Shown here one piece after another: positions 21,427 through 29,395 of a DNA stretch of 64,000 nt; positions within the stretch are counted from its first letter, which is position 1; each line of letters starts with the position of its first letter. Below the pieces are notes generated by a model. That model did not search any database, was not told where the DNA came from, and saw only the letters and a list, made by a program, of their open reading frames with translations. The position numbers and the translations under genes are program-made. Source of the DNA: Rhodobacter sp. (GTDB lineage: Bacteria > Pseudomonadota > Alphaproteobacteria > Rhodobacterales > Rhodobacteraceae); NCBI GenBank assembly GCA_020637515.1, contig JACKKG010000001.1, forward strand, positions 868,001-932,000. Direction: 5' to 3'.

Positions 21427-22077
21427 CTAGAACGGCACCGGCGCGCGAAAACGCATCGTCGCCCCGCTGGACGGGTGGCGCAGGCGCAGTTCCTCGGCGT
21501 GCAGCATCAGCCGAGGGTAGTCGCGCGCCGCCCCCGTGGCATAGAGCGGATCGCCCAGGATCGGGTGCCCCAGCGACAGCATGTGCACCCGCAACTGATG
21601 GCTGCGCCCGGTCAGGGGCTTCAGCGCCATGCGGGTGTTGTCCCCTTCCGTCCGCAGGGCGCGCCAGTCGGTTTGCGCGGGCCGCCCGTTCACCGGGTCC
21701 ACCATCTGCCGGGGCCGGTTCGGCCAATCGACGGTCAGCGGCAGGTCCACGCGGCCCTTGGGCGCGCTCAGGTGGCCGGCGACCAGTGCGATATACCGCT
21801 TCTGGGTCTTGCGCTCTTCGAACTGGCGGCCCAGATGCGCCTGCGCCTGTTGCGTCAGCGCAAAGACAATCACCCCCGAGGTGTCCAGATCCAGCCGGTG
21901 CACCAGACGGACCTGGGGGTGTCGCGCCTTCAGCCGCGCGATCAGGCAATCCGCCCGATCCTCGCCCCGCCCGGGCACACTGAGCAGGCCCGAGGGCTTG
22001 TCGGCCACCAGAAGGTCGTCGTCGAGATGCAGGATCACCGGATCGCCCGGCGGCGGGGCATAGATGAAATCGCTCAT
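21427..22077 (-). CDS. RluA-family pseudouridine synthase
   Basis: A 216-residue single-domain pseudouridine synthase. The catalytic aspartate lies in HRLDLDTSG near residues 60-68, followed by the usual RKTQKRYIALVAG, LTGRSHQLRVHM and GHPILGDPLY motifs. There is no S4 RNA-binding domain, and the short length resembles RluA (which modifies 23S rRNA U746 and tRNA U32) rather than RluC or RluD. The exact RNA target is an inference. It is convergent with ptsN, with one base between the stop codons. Confidence 0.9.
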   Translation of the reverse strand: MSDFIYAPPPGDPVILHLDDDLLVADKPSGLLSVPGRGEDRADCLIARLKARHPQVRLVHRLDLDTSGVIVFALTQQAQAHLGRQFEERKTQKRYIALVAGHLSAPKGRVDLPLTVDWPNRPRQMVDPVNGRPAQTDWRALRTEGDNTRMALKPLTGRSHQLRVHMLSLGHPILGDPLYATGAARDYPRLMLHAEELRLRHPSSGATMRFRAPVPF

Positions 22078-22106
22078 AGCCCCGGGGCTTAGCGCGGGCC
22101 GCGGGG

Positions 22107-22445
22107 TCAGTCCAGCGCGCGCAGGAGTTTGCGCTCAAGCGGGGCGAGCACGCTGCGCAGGGTGGTGCCGCGTTTCAGCACCTGGCCTTCGGGGCCGAAC
22201 AGCGCATACAGCCCTTGCCGGTTTCGCAGCGCGGGGATCTTTTCGATCCGATACAGCGGGTTTTCGGCCGCGCGGCGAAAGATCGAAAAGACCGCGCGGT
22301 CGCGCAGGCAGGAAATCCCGTAGTCGCGCCACAGCCCGGCGGCAACGTGGCGGCCATAGACGGACAGGATCTCGCCCAGTTCGAATCGGTCGAAACTGAC
22401 CTGTTCGTAGGGATGCGACGGGGGAACGGTGTTCTGGACGTTCAT
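22107..22445 (-). CDS. DUF2794 family protein
   Basis: A 112-residue conserved alphaproteobacterial protein. The diagnostic stretch is FELGEILSVYGRHVAAGLW, then RDYGI and AVFSIFRRAAENPLYRIEK. The function is unknown. The start at 22445 (MNVQNTVPP) is chosen because the frame upstream lacks conserved sequence. It is transcribed toward the pseudouridine synthase gene with a 29-bp gap and may share its transcript. Confidence 0.85.
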   Translation of the reverse strand: MNVQNTVPPSHPYEQVSFDRFELGEILSVYGRHVAAGLWRDYGISCLRDRAVFSIFRRAAENPLYRIEKIPALRNRQGLYALFGPEGQVLKRGTTLRSVLAPLERKLLRALD

Positions 22446-22543
22446 GTCGGAATCGTGACGCCGGCGGGCACGGAAATCAAGGGATTCGCCCGGCCAGGGG
22501 GGCAAGTCGGGTCAATTTTCCCCCGCAAAACCACCCCAAAACC

Positions 22544-22572
22544 GTGAAAACGCCATGGTCGGCGGGGATACT
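22544..22572 (+). promoter_or_regulatory. possible promoter for an unannotated transcript
   Basis: GTGAAA (22544-22549) and GATACT (22567-22572) match the -35 and -10 consensus at four of six positions each and are 17 bases apart. The call is weak alone but is supported by the hairpin and terminator structure downstream. Confidence 0.35.
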
Positions 22573-22578
22573 GACACC

Positions 22579-22687
22579 CATGTAGCTGGTAGGGCGCGTG
22601 TCGCTGAGCGGGGGGCCCCCACCTTCCACGACGGGCACGCGAAGTCCGGCGGGCCGGGTGCCGTTCGCATCCGGCCCGTCCCTTTAT
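22579..22687 (+). ncRNA. candidate small RNA ending in a GC-rich terminator
   Basis: No protein-coding frame fits this segment between DUF2794 and the I78-like gene. It can fold into a first arm (CGCGTG-TCG at 22595-22603 with CGA-CGGG-CACGCG at 22629-22641), with a self-complementary GGGGGGCCCCC in its loop. A second arm (22648-22661 with 22667-22681) is followed by CTTTAT and looks like a terminator. About 105 nt is a typical sRNA size. It does not match tmRNA (no tag frame or CCA end) or the SRP RNA apical loop. The second arm may instead serve only as the terminator for the facing genes. Confidence 0.35.
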
Positions 22688-23091
22688 CCACACGACAGCG
22701 CGACGATCCGGCGCCGGTTCTGGCGGCTGACCTCGACGTTCAGGCGGCGGGGATTGTAATCCATCGTCACCGGGTCGCCGGTGGCGAACACGCGGATCGG
22801 GCCGGCCACCGGAAACGATTCGGGCACCGGACCGCCGACCAGATGTTGCAGACCGGCCGCGCCACAGGCGTCGGGCTGGATCGGGCGCGCCGGCGGGGCG
22901 GCCCGGCCCGGCGAAACCCGGGGTCCCGCGGCCCCCGGCGATCCCGGCGCGATCCGCGGCGGTGCGCGATCCGCTCTGGCCGGTTCCATGCGCGGCGCCG
23001 TCGGACCCGAGGGCGGCGGCGCCGGCTGGCCGGTCATCTGGCACGCGCCCAGCAGGAACGCGGCGCACAGGGGCAACACCAACGGTTTCAT
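22684..23091 (-). CDS. I78-family peptidase inhibitor-like lipoprotein
   Basis: A 135-residue lipoprotein. The lipobox LLGAC places the lipidated cysteine near residue 17. A proline/alanine-rich linker (about 20-70) is followed by an I78-like domain: DACGAAGLQHLVGGP, then VTMDYNPRRLNVEV, and a final LSCG. Family I78 proteins inhibit serine peptidases, and the two conserved cysteines of the domain are present. It is probably anchored in the envelope. The start at 23091 gives a proper signal peptide. Its stop overlaps the terminator arm at 22648-22681. Confidence 0.8.
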   Translation of the reverse strand: MKPLVLPLCAAFLLGACQMTGQPAPPPSGPTAPRMEPARADRAPPRIAPGSPGAAGPRVSPGRAAPPARPIQPDACGAAGLQHLVGGPVPESFPVAGPIRVFATGDPVTMDYNPRRLNVEVSRQNRRRIVALSCG

Positions 23092-23163
23092 CGCGGCCTC
23101 CTTTCCGGCGGCTTTCACGGGCCGCCACTGGACAGGCCCCCATCAAACCAATATCTCGCGGCC

Positions 23164-23640
23164 ATGGCCCAGAAAAAACACGACCCCAACAGCAAAGTGA
23201 TCGCCGAGAACCGTCGCGCGCGGTTCGATTACTTCATCGAGAGCGATCTCGAATGCGGCATCATGCTGCTGGGCTCAGAGGTGAAGTCGCTGCGCCAGGG
23301 CGGCGCCAACATCGCCGAAAGCTATGCCTCGGTCGAAGAGGGCGAGCTGTGGCTGGTGAACGGCGCCATCGCCCCCTATGCACAGGCAAAGACCTGGGGC
23401 CACGAGGAACGCCGCAAGCGCAAGCTGCTGGTCAGCCGCAAGGAACTGGCGCGGCTGTGGGCGGCCACGGCCAAGCAGGGCATGACACTGGTGCCGCTGG
23501 TGATGTATTTCAACGACCGGGGCATCGTGAAGCTGAAGATCGGCATCGCCAAGGGCAAGAAGCTGGCCGACAAGCGCGAGACCGAGGCAAAGCGCGACTG
23601 GGATCGCCAGAAGCGCCGCCTGCTGAAGGAACAGGGCTGA
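23164..23640 (+). CDS. smpB: SsrA-binding protein SmpB
   Basis: A 158-residue trans-translation factor that delivers tmRNA to stalled ribosomes. Recognisable segments are KVIAENRRARFDYFI, GIMLLGSEVKSLRQG and the basic C-terminal tail ETEAKRDWDRQKRRLLKEQ, which forms a helix in the mRNA channel. Length is standard. tmRNA itself (the two-piece alphaproteobacterial type) was not found in the window. It is convergent with fmt. Confidence 0.97.
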   Translation: MAQKKHDPNSKVIAENRRARFDYFIESDLECGIMLLGSEVKSLRQGGANIAESYASVEEGELWLVNGAIAPYAQAKTWGHEERRKRKLLVSRKELARLWAATAKQGMTLVPLVMYFNDRGIVKLKIGIAKGKKLADKRETEAKRDWDRQKRRLLKEQG

Positions 23641-23643
23641 GGG

Positions 23644-24546
23644 TCAGCCCAGCCGCGTGCCGGGCGGCCAGCCCAGCCCGCGCAACAGTTCGACGGCCTC
23701 CATAGGTCGCTTGCCCTCGCGCTGGGCGCGGTCGATCCGCACCGCGCCGGTGCCGCAGGCCACGGTCAGGCCGTCCAGAACCAGCCCCGGATCGCCCGCC
23801 CCCGGCACCGCGACCGCGTTCAGCAGCTTCAACCGCCCGCTCGGCGTGTCGCTCCAGGCGCCGGGAAAGGGGGAAAGGCCGCGGATCTTGCGCGCCACCG
23901 CCACGGCCGGCTGGGTCCAGTCCACCCGGGCCTCGGTCTTGTCGATCTTGGCGGCATAGGTGACCCCTTGGTCGGGCTGCGGCTGGGGCACCAGATCGGG
24001 CAGGCGCGCCAGGGCCTCGACGATCAGCGCCGCGCCCATGGTCGAAAGACGGTCGTGCAACTGGTCGGTGGTTTCCTCGGGGCCGATGGGGGTCGCCTGA
24101 CGCAGCAGCACCGGGCCGGTGTCCAGCCCGGCCTCCATCCGCATGATGCAGACCCCGGTTTCCGCGTCGCCCGCCATGATCGCGCGGTGGATCGGGGCCG
24201 CCCCCCGCCAGCGCGGCAGCAACGAGGCGTGGATGTTCAGGCACCCGTGGCGCGGCGCGTCCAGCACGGGTTGCGGCAGGATCAGCCCATAGGCCACGAC
24301 CACCGCAACATCGGCATCGAGGGCGGCAAAGGCGGCCTGATCCGCCGGATCGCGCAACCGCGCGGGGTGGCGCACCGGCAGGCCCAGCGCCAGCGCGCGG
24401 GCATGAACCGGGGTCGGGCGTTCCTGCTTTCCGCGCCCGGCGGGGCGGGGGGGCTGGCAATAGACGCAGACCACCTCGTGCGAGCGGTGCAGGCTATCCA
24501 GCACCGGGACCGAGAAGTCGGGCGTTCCCATGAAGATCACACGCAT
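23644..24546 (-). CDS. fmt: methionyl-tRNA formyltransferase
   Basis: A 300-residue enzyme that formylates initiator Met-tRNA using 10-formyl-THF. The N-terminal Rossmann domain starts MRVIFMGTPDFSVPVL. Active-site residues lie in LNIHASLLPRWRGAAPIHRA (Asn, His) and the downstream TGVCIMRMEAGLDTGP (Asp), and the C-terminal OB-fold domain is present. The start at 24546 fits the family. The deformylase genes lie upstream on the same strand, but a small opposite-strand gene occupies the 324-bp gap. Confidence 0.96.
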   Translation of the reverse strand: MRVIFMGTPDFSVPVLDSLHRSHEVVCVYCQPPRPAGRGKQERPTPVHARALALGLPVRHPARLRDPADQAAFAALDADVAVVVAYGLILPQPVLDAPRHGCLNIHASLLPRWRGAAPIHRAIMAGDAETGVCIMRMEAGLDTGPVLLRQATPIGPEETTDQLHDRLSTMGAALIVEALARLPDLVPQPQPDQGVTYAAKIDKTEARVDWTQPAVAVARKIRGLSPFPGAWSDTPSGRLKLLNAVAVPGAGDPGLVLDGLTVACGTGAVRIDRAQREGKRPMEAVELLRGLGWPPGTRLG

Positions 24547-24631
24547 CGCAGGCCCCCCTTGCCGCATTGTCGCGTCGGCCGGACCGCGCTAGACTGGGGC
24601 AGGTAACCCCGATCGACGGACAGGTTCAAGG

Positions 24632-24880
24632 ATGCGCGTGATCTCGCTGCTTTGCTACGCTCTGGCGGGCCTGCTTGGCGCCGCTGCCATCGCATTCAAC
24701 CTGTATGCCCAATCGCTGGCCTGCGCCTTTGGCAACGCCGGCGGGCGGTGCCGCCTGCGCTGGCCCTGGCAGATGGCGGCCGAGGATGTTCAGATCTTCG
24801 TCCTGATCCCGCTGATCGGGGTGGGGGTGCTGGTGTTGCTGGGTTGGCTGGCGGGCCGCGCCGGACGGCGTCAGGGCTGA
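24632..24880 (+). CDS. small two-helix membrane protein
   Basis: An 82-residue protein of unknown function. It has two hydrophobic helices (about residues 4-26 and 54-74), and the connecting loop contains two cysteines (ACAFGNAGGRC). A basic tail (RAGRRQG) suggests both ends are cytoplasmic. It is encoded opposite to the def and fmt genes and occupies the space between them, and its last ten bases overlap the end of the third def gene. Hydropathy and good codon usage support it, but no family is recognised. Confidence 0.6.
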   Translation: MRVISLLCYALAGLLGAAAIAFNLYAQSLACAFGNAGGRCRLRWPWQMAAEDVQIFVLIPLIGVGVLVLLGWLAGRAGRRQG

Positions 24881-25368
24881 GCCTTGCGCGCCTTGCGCAA
24901 CAGCATGTCGCGCTTCACCTTGCCGAGACGGTCGAAATACATCCGCCCGTTCAGATGGTCGATCTGGTGCTGCACGCTGGTCGCCCAGAGGCCGACGAAA
25001 TCCCGCTCTTCCATCGCGCCCTGATCGTTCAGAAAGCGCACGGTCACCGCCCGGGGCCGGCTGATGCGCGCGTGAACGCCGGGCAGGTTGGGGCTGGCCT
25101 CGTCGTGGTCGCGCAACTGGACGGATTCGTGCAGCACTTCGGGGTTGGCCATCCGCACCGCCTGGCCACGCGCCTCCGAGGCATCCACCACCGCCAGCCG
25201 CAGCATTACGCCGATCTGGTTGCCCGCCAGTCCGACCCCCGGCATGGCCTCCATCGTGTCGATCATGTCGGCCCAGATCGCGCGAATTTCGTCGGTGATG
25301 GTGTCAACGGGCTGCGCGGGGGTGCGCAGGCGCGCGTCGGGCCAGGGCAGGCAGCGGCGAACGGTCAT
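24871..25368 (-). CDS. peptide deformylase paralogue, probably inactive
   Basis: A 165-residue protein clearly related to peptide deformylase. Motif I is intact enough (GVGLAGNQ, residues 44-51). Motif II, normally EGCLS, reads EASPN at residues 90-94, so the metal-binding cysteine is serine. Motif III, normally HEFDH, reads HQIDH at 134-138, so the catalytic glutamate is glutamine. Both metal-ligand histidines remain. It therefore probably does not deformylate and may bind or regulate. The start overlaps the second def stop by four bases (ATGA), so it is translated with its active relatives. This is the last of three tandem copies. Confidence 0.85.
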   Translation of the reverse strand: MTVRRCLPWPDARLRTPAQPVDTITDEIRAIWADMIDTMEAMPGVGLAGNQIGVMLRLAVVDASEARGQAVRMANPEVLHESVQLRDHDEASPNLPGVHARISRPRAVTVRFLNDQGAMEERDFVGLWATSVQHQIDHLNGRMYFDRLGKVKRDMLLRKARKAQP

Positions 25369-25874
25369 GAGGGGGTTCCCAACGCGGTCAACAGGGGCGA
25401 GACGGCGAGGCGCGCATCCTCGGGCATCAGGTCGATGCACAGCCGGCCGTTCAGGTGGTCCAGTTCGTGCTGCGCGCAAACGGCCTCGAACCCGTCCATC
25501 CGGGCCTGATGCCGGGCACCGTCGAGGTCCGTCCAGCGCAGCACCACCCAGTCGGGCCGCGCCACGCGGGCCGGAACGCCGGGCATGGACAGGCACCCCT
25601 CGGTCTGGACCACCAGCGTGTCCGATGTGGCCAGGATTTCGGGGTTCACGCAGACGCGCGGACTGGGCGTGCCCTCTTTCCAGGTGCAATCCATGACGAA
25701 CAACCGGCGCGGCACCGCGACCTGCGGCCCCGCCAGCCCCCGCCCGGGCGCGGCATACATCGTTTCCAGCATATCCGCCGCCAGCCGCCGCAGCGCCGTG
25801 TCAAAGGCCGTCACCGGCGTGCAGGGCCGGCGCAGCATGGGGTCGGGGAACTGGACAATCGGCAGGATCGACAT
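25365..25874 (-). CDS. def: peptide deformylase (second copy)
   Basis: A 169-residue deformylase. All three motifs are present: GRGLAGPQ (slightly altered motif I, with Arg and Gly in place of the usual Val and Ala), EGCLSMPG and HELDH. It should be catalytically competent as an Fe/Zn metallohydrolase removing N-formyl groups. It is the middle of three tandem copies, 66 bp after the first and overlapping the third by four bases. Divergence from the first copy suggests specialisation, for example on a subset of nascent peptides. Confidence 0.92.
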   Translation of the reverse strand: MSILPIVQFPDPMLRRPCTPVTAFDTALRRLAADMLETMYAAPGRGLAGPQVAVPRRLFVMDCTWKEGTPSPRVCVNPEILATSDTLVVQTEGCLSMPGVPARVARPDWVVLRWTDLDGARHQARMDGFEAVCAQHELDHLNGRLCIDLMPEDARLAVSPLLTALGTPS

Positions 25875-25940
25875 GCGCCCGGCGTATCACCCGGCGCGGG
25901 CGCCGTCCATCGCCCGAAGGCCCCGTGCGCCAGTCGGCGA

Positions 25941-26462
25941 TCAGCCGCGCGCGCGCTCGCGCTTCAGCTTTTCCATCCTTCGGGTAATCATCTGGCGCTT
26001 GATCGGCCCCAGGTAGTCGATGAACAGCTTTCCGTTCAGGTGGTCGAATTCATGCTGCGCGCAGGTCGCCCAGAGGTGGTCGAATTCTTCCTCGTGCTGC
26101 GCGCCGTCGAGACCCAGCCACCGCATCCGCACGCGGGCCGGGCGCGTCACCTCGGCATATTGTTCGGGGATCGACAGGCAGCCTTCCTCGTAGGTGTTGC
26201 TCTCGTCCGAGGTCCAGGTGATCTCGGGGTTGATCAGCACCATGGGCCTGGCGGCGGTGTCCTTGTCCTTGACGCAATCCATCACGAACAGTCGTTGCAT
26301 GACGCCGACCTGCGGCGCCGCCAGGCCGACGCCCGGCGCGTCATACATGGTTTCCAGCATGTCTTCGGCCAGCGCGCCGATTTCGGGCGTGACGGAAACG
26401 ACGGGTTCGCAGACCTTTTTCAGGCGCGGATCGGGATGAATAAGGATCGGTCGCAGGCTCAT
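25941..26462 (-). CDS. def: peptide deformylase (canonical copy)
   Basis: A 173-residue enzyme with the three textbook motifs GVGLAAPQVG, EGCLSIPEQ and HEFDHLNG. It is thus the likely housekeeping deformylase acting after Fmt. The N-terminus MSLRPILIHPDPRLKKVCEPV is typical of type I enzymes. It is the first of the three def genes transcribed leftward and is divergent from the aminotransferase gene 96 bp to the right, where its promoter should lie. Confidence 0.96.
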   Translation of the reverse strand: MSLRPILIHPDPRLKKVCEPVVSVTPEIGALAEDMLETMYDAPGVGLAAPQVGVMQRLFVMDCVKDKDTAARPMVLINPEITWTSDESNTYEEGCLSIPEQYAEVTRPARVRMRWLGLDGAQHEEEFDHLWATCAQHEFDHLNGKLFIDYLGPIKRQMITRRMEKLKRERARG

Positions 26463-26558
26463 GGCGATGATCTAGGCGATTGCGGGCCACTTCGCAATGT
26501 CCGGGGTTGCGCTGGCCGCCGGACGCGGCATTGTGCTTCACATGAGAAGGAGACCGGC

Positions 26559-27731
26559 ATGAGTTTCGACGAGATCATCGACCGCCGCGGCACGCATTCC
26601 GCCAAATGGGACGTGATGGAGGCCCTCTATGGCGTCAGCCCCGAGGACGGCATTTCCATGTGGGTGGCCGACATGGATTTCCGCCCGCCTCAGGTGGTGC
26701 AGGACGCGCTGGCGCAGATGCTGGCGCATGGCATCTACGGCTATTTCGGCCCCGATACCGATTACCGGGCCGCGATCACATGGTGGATGCAGAATCGCCA
26801 CGGCTGGACCGTCGATCCCGCACATATCTTCACCACCCACGGGCTGGTCAACGGCACCGGCCATTGCGTGCAGGCCTTTACCCAGCCGGGCGACGAGGTG
26901 GTGCTGTTCACCCCGGTCTACCACGCCTTTGCCAAGGTGATCCTGGGCGCGGGGCGCAAGGTCCTGGAATGCCCGCTGGTCGCGGTCGGCGGCCGCATGA
27001 CGATGGATTTCGCCGCCTATGACGGGCTGGTCAGCGACCGCACGAAGATGATCGTTCTGTGCTCGCCGCACAACCCGGGCGGCCAGATCTGGACGGCCGA
27101 GGAATTGCGCGGTGTCGCCGATTTCGCCAGGCGCCATGACCTGCTGCTGGTCTCGGACGAGATTCACGCCGACCTGGTGATGCCCGGACACACGCACACC
27201 GTCATGGCCAACGCCGCGCCCGACGTGGCGGACCGGCTGGTGATGATGACGGCCGCGACAAAGACCTTCAACATCGCCGGCGCGCATACCGGCAACATCA
27301 TCATCGCCGATGACGCACTGCGCGCCCGGTTCGAGCGGTATTTCCTGGGCACCGGCACCTCGCCCAACTCGTTCGGGGTGGCGATGGTCACCGCCGCCTA
27401 TTCCCCCGAGGGGGCGGCCTGGGTCGATTCGCTGATGACCTATCTCGACGAGAACCGGAAGATCTTTGAATCGGGCATCGCCGCGATCCCCGGTGCGCAG
27501 GTCGTCCCGTTGCAGGCCACCTATCTGGAATGGGTCGATTTCGCGGGCACCGGCATGAGCCCGGACGAGATCGCCCGCCGCGTGGAACGTGACGCCCGCA
27601 TCGCCGCGAACCATGGCAACACCTTCGGAACCGGCGGCGAAACCTTCATGCGGTTCAACATTGCCACCCCCCGCGCCCGCGTGATCGAGGCGGTCACGCG
27701 ATTGCAGAAAGCCTTTGGCGATCTTCAGTAA
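26559..27731 (+). CDS. MalY/PatB family PLP-dependent C-S lyase or aminotransferase
   Basis: A 390-residue fold-type I PLP enzyme. Visible landmarks are ISMWVADMDFRPP near the N-terminus (MalY/PatB signature), CSPHNPGG near residue 172, SDEIHADLV near 206, and TAATKTFNIAGAHTG near 234, with the Schiff-base lysine in ATKTFN. Such enzymes are usually cystathionine beta-lyases, sometimes with regulatory side roles. The ATG at 26559 is preceded by AGAAGGAGA. It is divergent from the def genes and faces a small hypothetical gene three bases after its stop. Confidence 0.9.
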   Translation: MSFDEIIDRRGTHSAKWDVMEALYGVSPEDGISMWVADMDFRPPQVVQDALAQMLAHGIYGYFGPDTDYRAAITWWMQNRHGWTVDPAHIFTTHGLVNGTGHCVQAFTQPGDEVVLFTPVYHAFAKVILGAGRKVLECPLVAVGGRMTMDFAAYDGLVSDRTKMIVLCSPHNPGGQIWTAEELRGVADFARRHDLLLVSDEIHADLVMPGHTHTVMANAAPDVADRLVMMTAATKTFNIAGAHTGNIIIADDALRARFERYFLGTGTSPNSFGVAMVTAAYSPEGAAWVDSLMTYLDENRKIFESGIAAIPGAQVVPLQATYLEWVDFAGTGMSPDEIARRVERDARIAANHGNTFGTGGETFMRFNIATPRARVIEAVTRLQKAFGDLQ

Positions 27732-27734
27732 GGT

Positions 27735-28088
27735 CTAGGCCGGGCGGGGCAGATACCCGTCCGGCCCCGTCCGATCGTCGGCATAGTCGCGGATCGGACG
27801 CGTGCCGATCACCGTCTCACGCTTGAATTCATAGGTCATCTCGCCGCCTTCGTCGGCCGCGGCGACAATCAGCGCGCGGCTCAGATGGCGGGGGCCGTCG
27901 TAGATGTCCACGAATCCGCGCGGCGGTTGCGGACGGCTGGCATCGACGGCGAACCCCTGATCCCACATCCGCAGGATCGGGAACACGGCATCGCCCGCAT
28001 GCACGCTTAGCCGGTTGCTTTTGCGTTGCGCGCGGGTCTGTGCGGCCTTCAGGCCGCGGCGAATGTCCTCTGGCAAGAATTCGAACAT
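27735..28088 (-). CDS. conserved hypothetical protein
   Basis: A 117-residue cytoplasmic protein, not recognised. It starts MFEFLPEDIRRGLKAAQTRAQRK, an amphipathic basic helix, followed by a compact beta-rich part (VFPILRMWDQGFAVDA, RGFVDIYDGPRHLSRALI). The last third, EMTYEFKRETVIG, is amphipathic. There is no signal or membrane segment. The start at 28088 follows a GGGAGACTGAC stretch. The gene is convergent with the aminotransferase and divergent from the GST gene. Good codon bias argues that it is real. Confidence 0.7.
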   Translation of the reverse strand: MFEFLPEDIRRGLKAAQTRAQRKSNRLSVHAGDAVFPILRMWDQGFAVDASRPQPPRGFVDIYDGPRHLSRALIVAAADEGGEMTYEFKRETVIGTRPIRDYADDRTGPDGYLPRPA

Positions 28089-28262
28089 GTCAGTCTCCCA
28101 TCCTGGGTGCCATGGTTGCCGGCCATTCTGGCAAAAACAAGTTACCCGAGGATGACGCCGCCACTTCTTTTTCCGCTGTGCACTGGCGAACACACGCTGC
28201 GCCCGCAGCGCGGTTGACGTGCGGCAGTGCAGAGACGACCTTTGGTCGAAACGGAGGACCCC

Positions 28263-29237
28263 ATGGGACAACTGATCGACGGCCAATGGTCGGACCGCTG
28301 GTATGACACCGCCGCGACCGGGGGCGCGTTCAAGCGCAGCGTCGCGGGCTGGCGCAACTGGGTGACGGCGGACGGCGCGGCCGGCCCCACGGGCGCCGGC
28401 GGCTTCAAGGCCGAGAGCGGGCGCTATCACCTCTATGTCTCGTATGCCTGCCCCTGGGCACACCGCACGCTGATCTTCCGCGAGATCAAGGGCCTGACGG
28501 ATCATATCACGGTTTCGGTGGTGCACCCCGACATGCTGGGCAAGGGGTGGGAATTCCGGACCGATTTCCCGGGTGCCACCGGCGATGCGCTGTTCGGCGC
28601 CGAGGTCCTGCACCAGATCTATACCCGCGCCGATCCCGGGGCGACCTGCCGCGTGACCGTGCCGGTGCTCTGGGACCGCGAGACGGGAACCATCGTGTCC
28701 AACGAAAGCTCCGAGATCATCCGGATGCTGAACGCGGCCTTCGACGGCCTGACCGGCAATACGCTGGACCTGTGGCCCGAGGGGCTGCGCGCGGCCATCG
28801 ATCCCGTCAACGCCCGCGTCTACGACACCGTGAACAACGGCGTCTACAAGGCCGGCTTCGCCACCACGCAGTCGGCCTATGACGCGGCCGTCGAACCCTT
28901 GTTCGGGACGCTCGACTGGCTCGAGGATCGCCTGTCGCACCGGCGCTACCTGATGGGCGCGGACCTGACCGAGGCCGACATCCGGCTGTTCACCACGCTG
29001 GTGCGCTTCGACACGGTCTATCACGGGCACTTCAAATGCAATCGCCGCCGGCTGCTGGATTACCCCAACCTCTGGGCCTATACGCGCGATCTCTACCAGG
29101 GCCCGGGCGTGGCCGGGACGGTCCGACTGGACCACATCACCCGGCATTATCACTACAGCCACGACACCATCAATCCGCACCGCATCGTGCCGATCGGGCC
29201 GGTTCTGGACTTCAAGGCGCCGCACGGCCGGGGATGA
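28263..29237 (+). CDS. glutathionyl-hydroquinone reductase-like GST (Xi class)
   Basis: A 324-residue glutathione transferase of the YqjG/ECM4 type. The catalytic cysteine is in YVSYACPWAHRTLIF near residues 58-72, where the CPWA motif is diagnostic of the Xi class. The C-terminal helical domain includes TEADIRLFTTLVRFD and the NPHRIVPIGP tail common in this class. Enzymes of this group reduce glutathionyl-hydroquinones, for example in breakdown of aromatic or chlorinated compounds. The ATG at 28263 follows ACGGAGGACC. The damaged LysR fragment downstream is not obviously its regulator. Confidence 0.92.
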   Translation: MGQLIDGQWSDRWYDTAATGGAFKRSVAGWRNWVTADGAAGPTGAGGFKAESGRYHLYVSYACPWAHRTLIFREIKGLTDHITVSVVHPDMLGKGWEFRTDFPGATGDALFGAEVLHQIYTRADPGATCRVTVPVLWDRETGTIVSNESSEIIRMLNAAFDGLTGNTLDLWPEGLRAAIDPVNARVYDTVNNGVYKAGFATTQSAYDAAVEPLFGTLDWLEDRLSHRRYLMGADLTEADIRLFTTLVRFDTVYHGHFKCNRRRLLDYPNLWAYTRDLYQGPGVAGTVRLDHITRHYHYSHDTINPHRIVPIGPVLDFKAPHGRG

Positions 29238-29240
29238 CAG

Positions 29241-29268
29241 GTAGGGTGCGTGCGAGCACGCACCTTAC
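29241..29268. repeat. 28-bp intergenic palindromic repeat, copy 2
   Basis: Identical over 28 bases to 6870-6897, starting three bases after the GST stop codon. The palindrome core GGTGCGTGC GA GCACGCACC could act as a terminator-like hairpin in either direction. Confidence 0.75.
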
Positions 29269-29395
29269 GGCGGATGGAACCGTGCGCAAGGCTGCGCGGC
29301 AGCGACTGAAAAGAAACGAAGAATCCGGGGCCATCGAACAAAAGGTTTGCGGCGCCGATCTCGTGCCCGGCAGGAACAGCCAAGCGTCGGAACGC

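Noticed and set aside
22560..22690. tmRNA (ssrA) next to smpB
   Set aside because: No tag-peptide frame, no T-loop and no CCA end were found. The segment is better treated as an unknown structured element.
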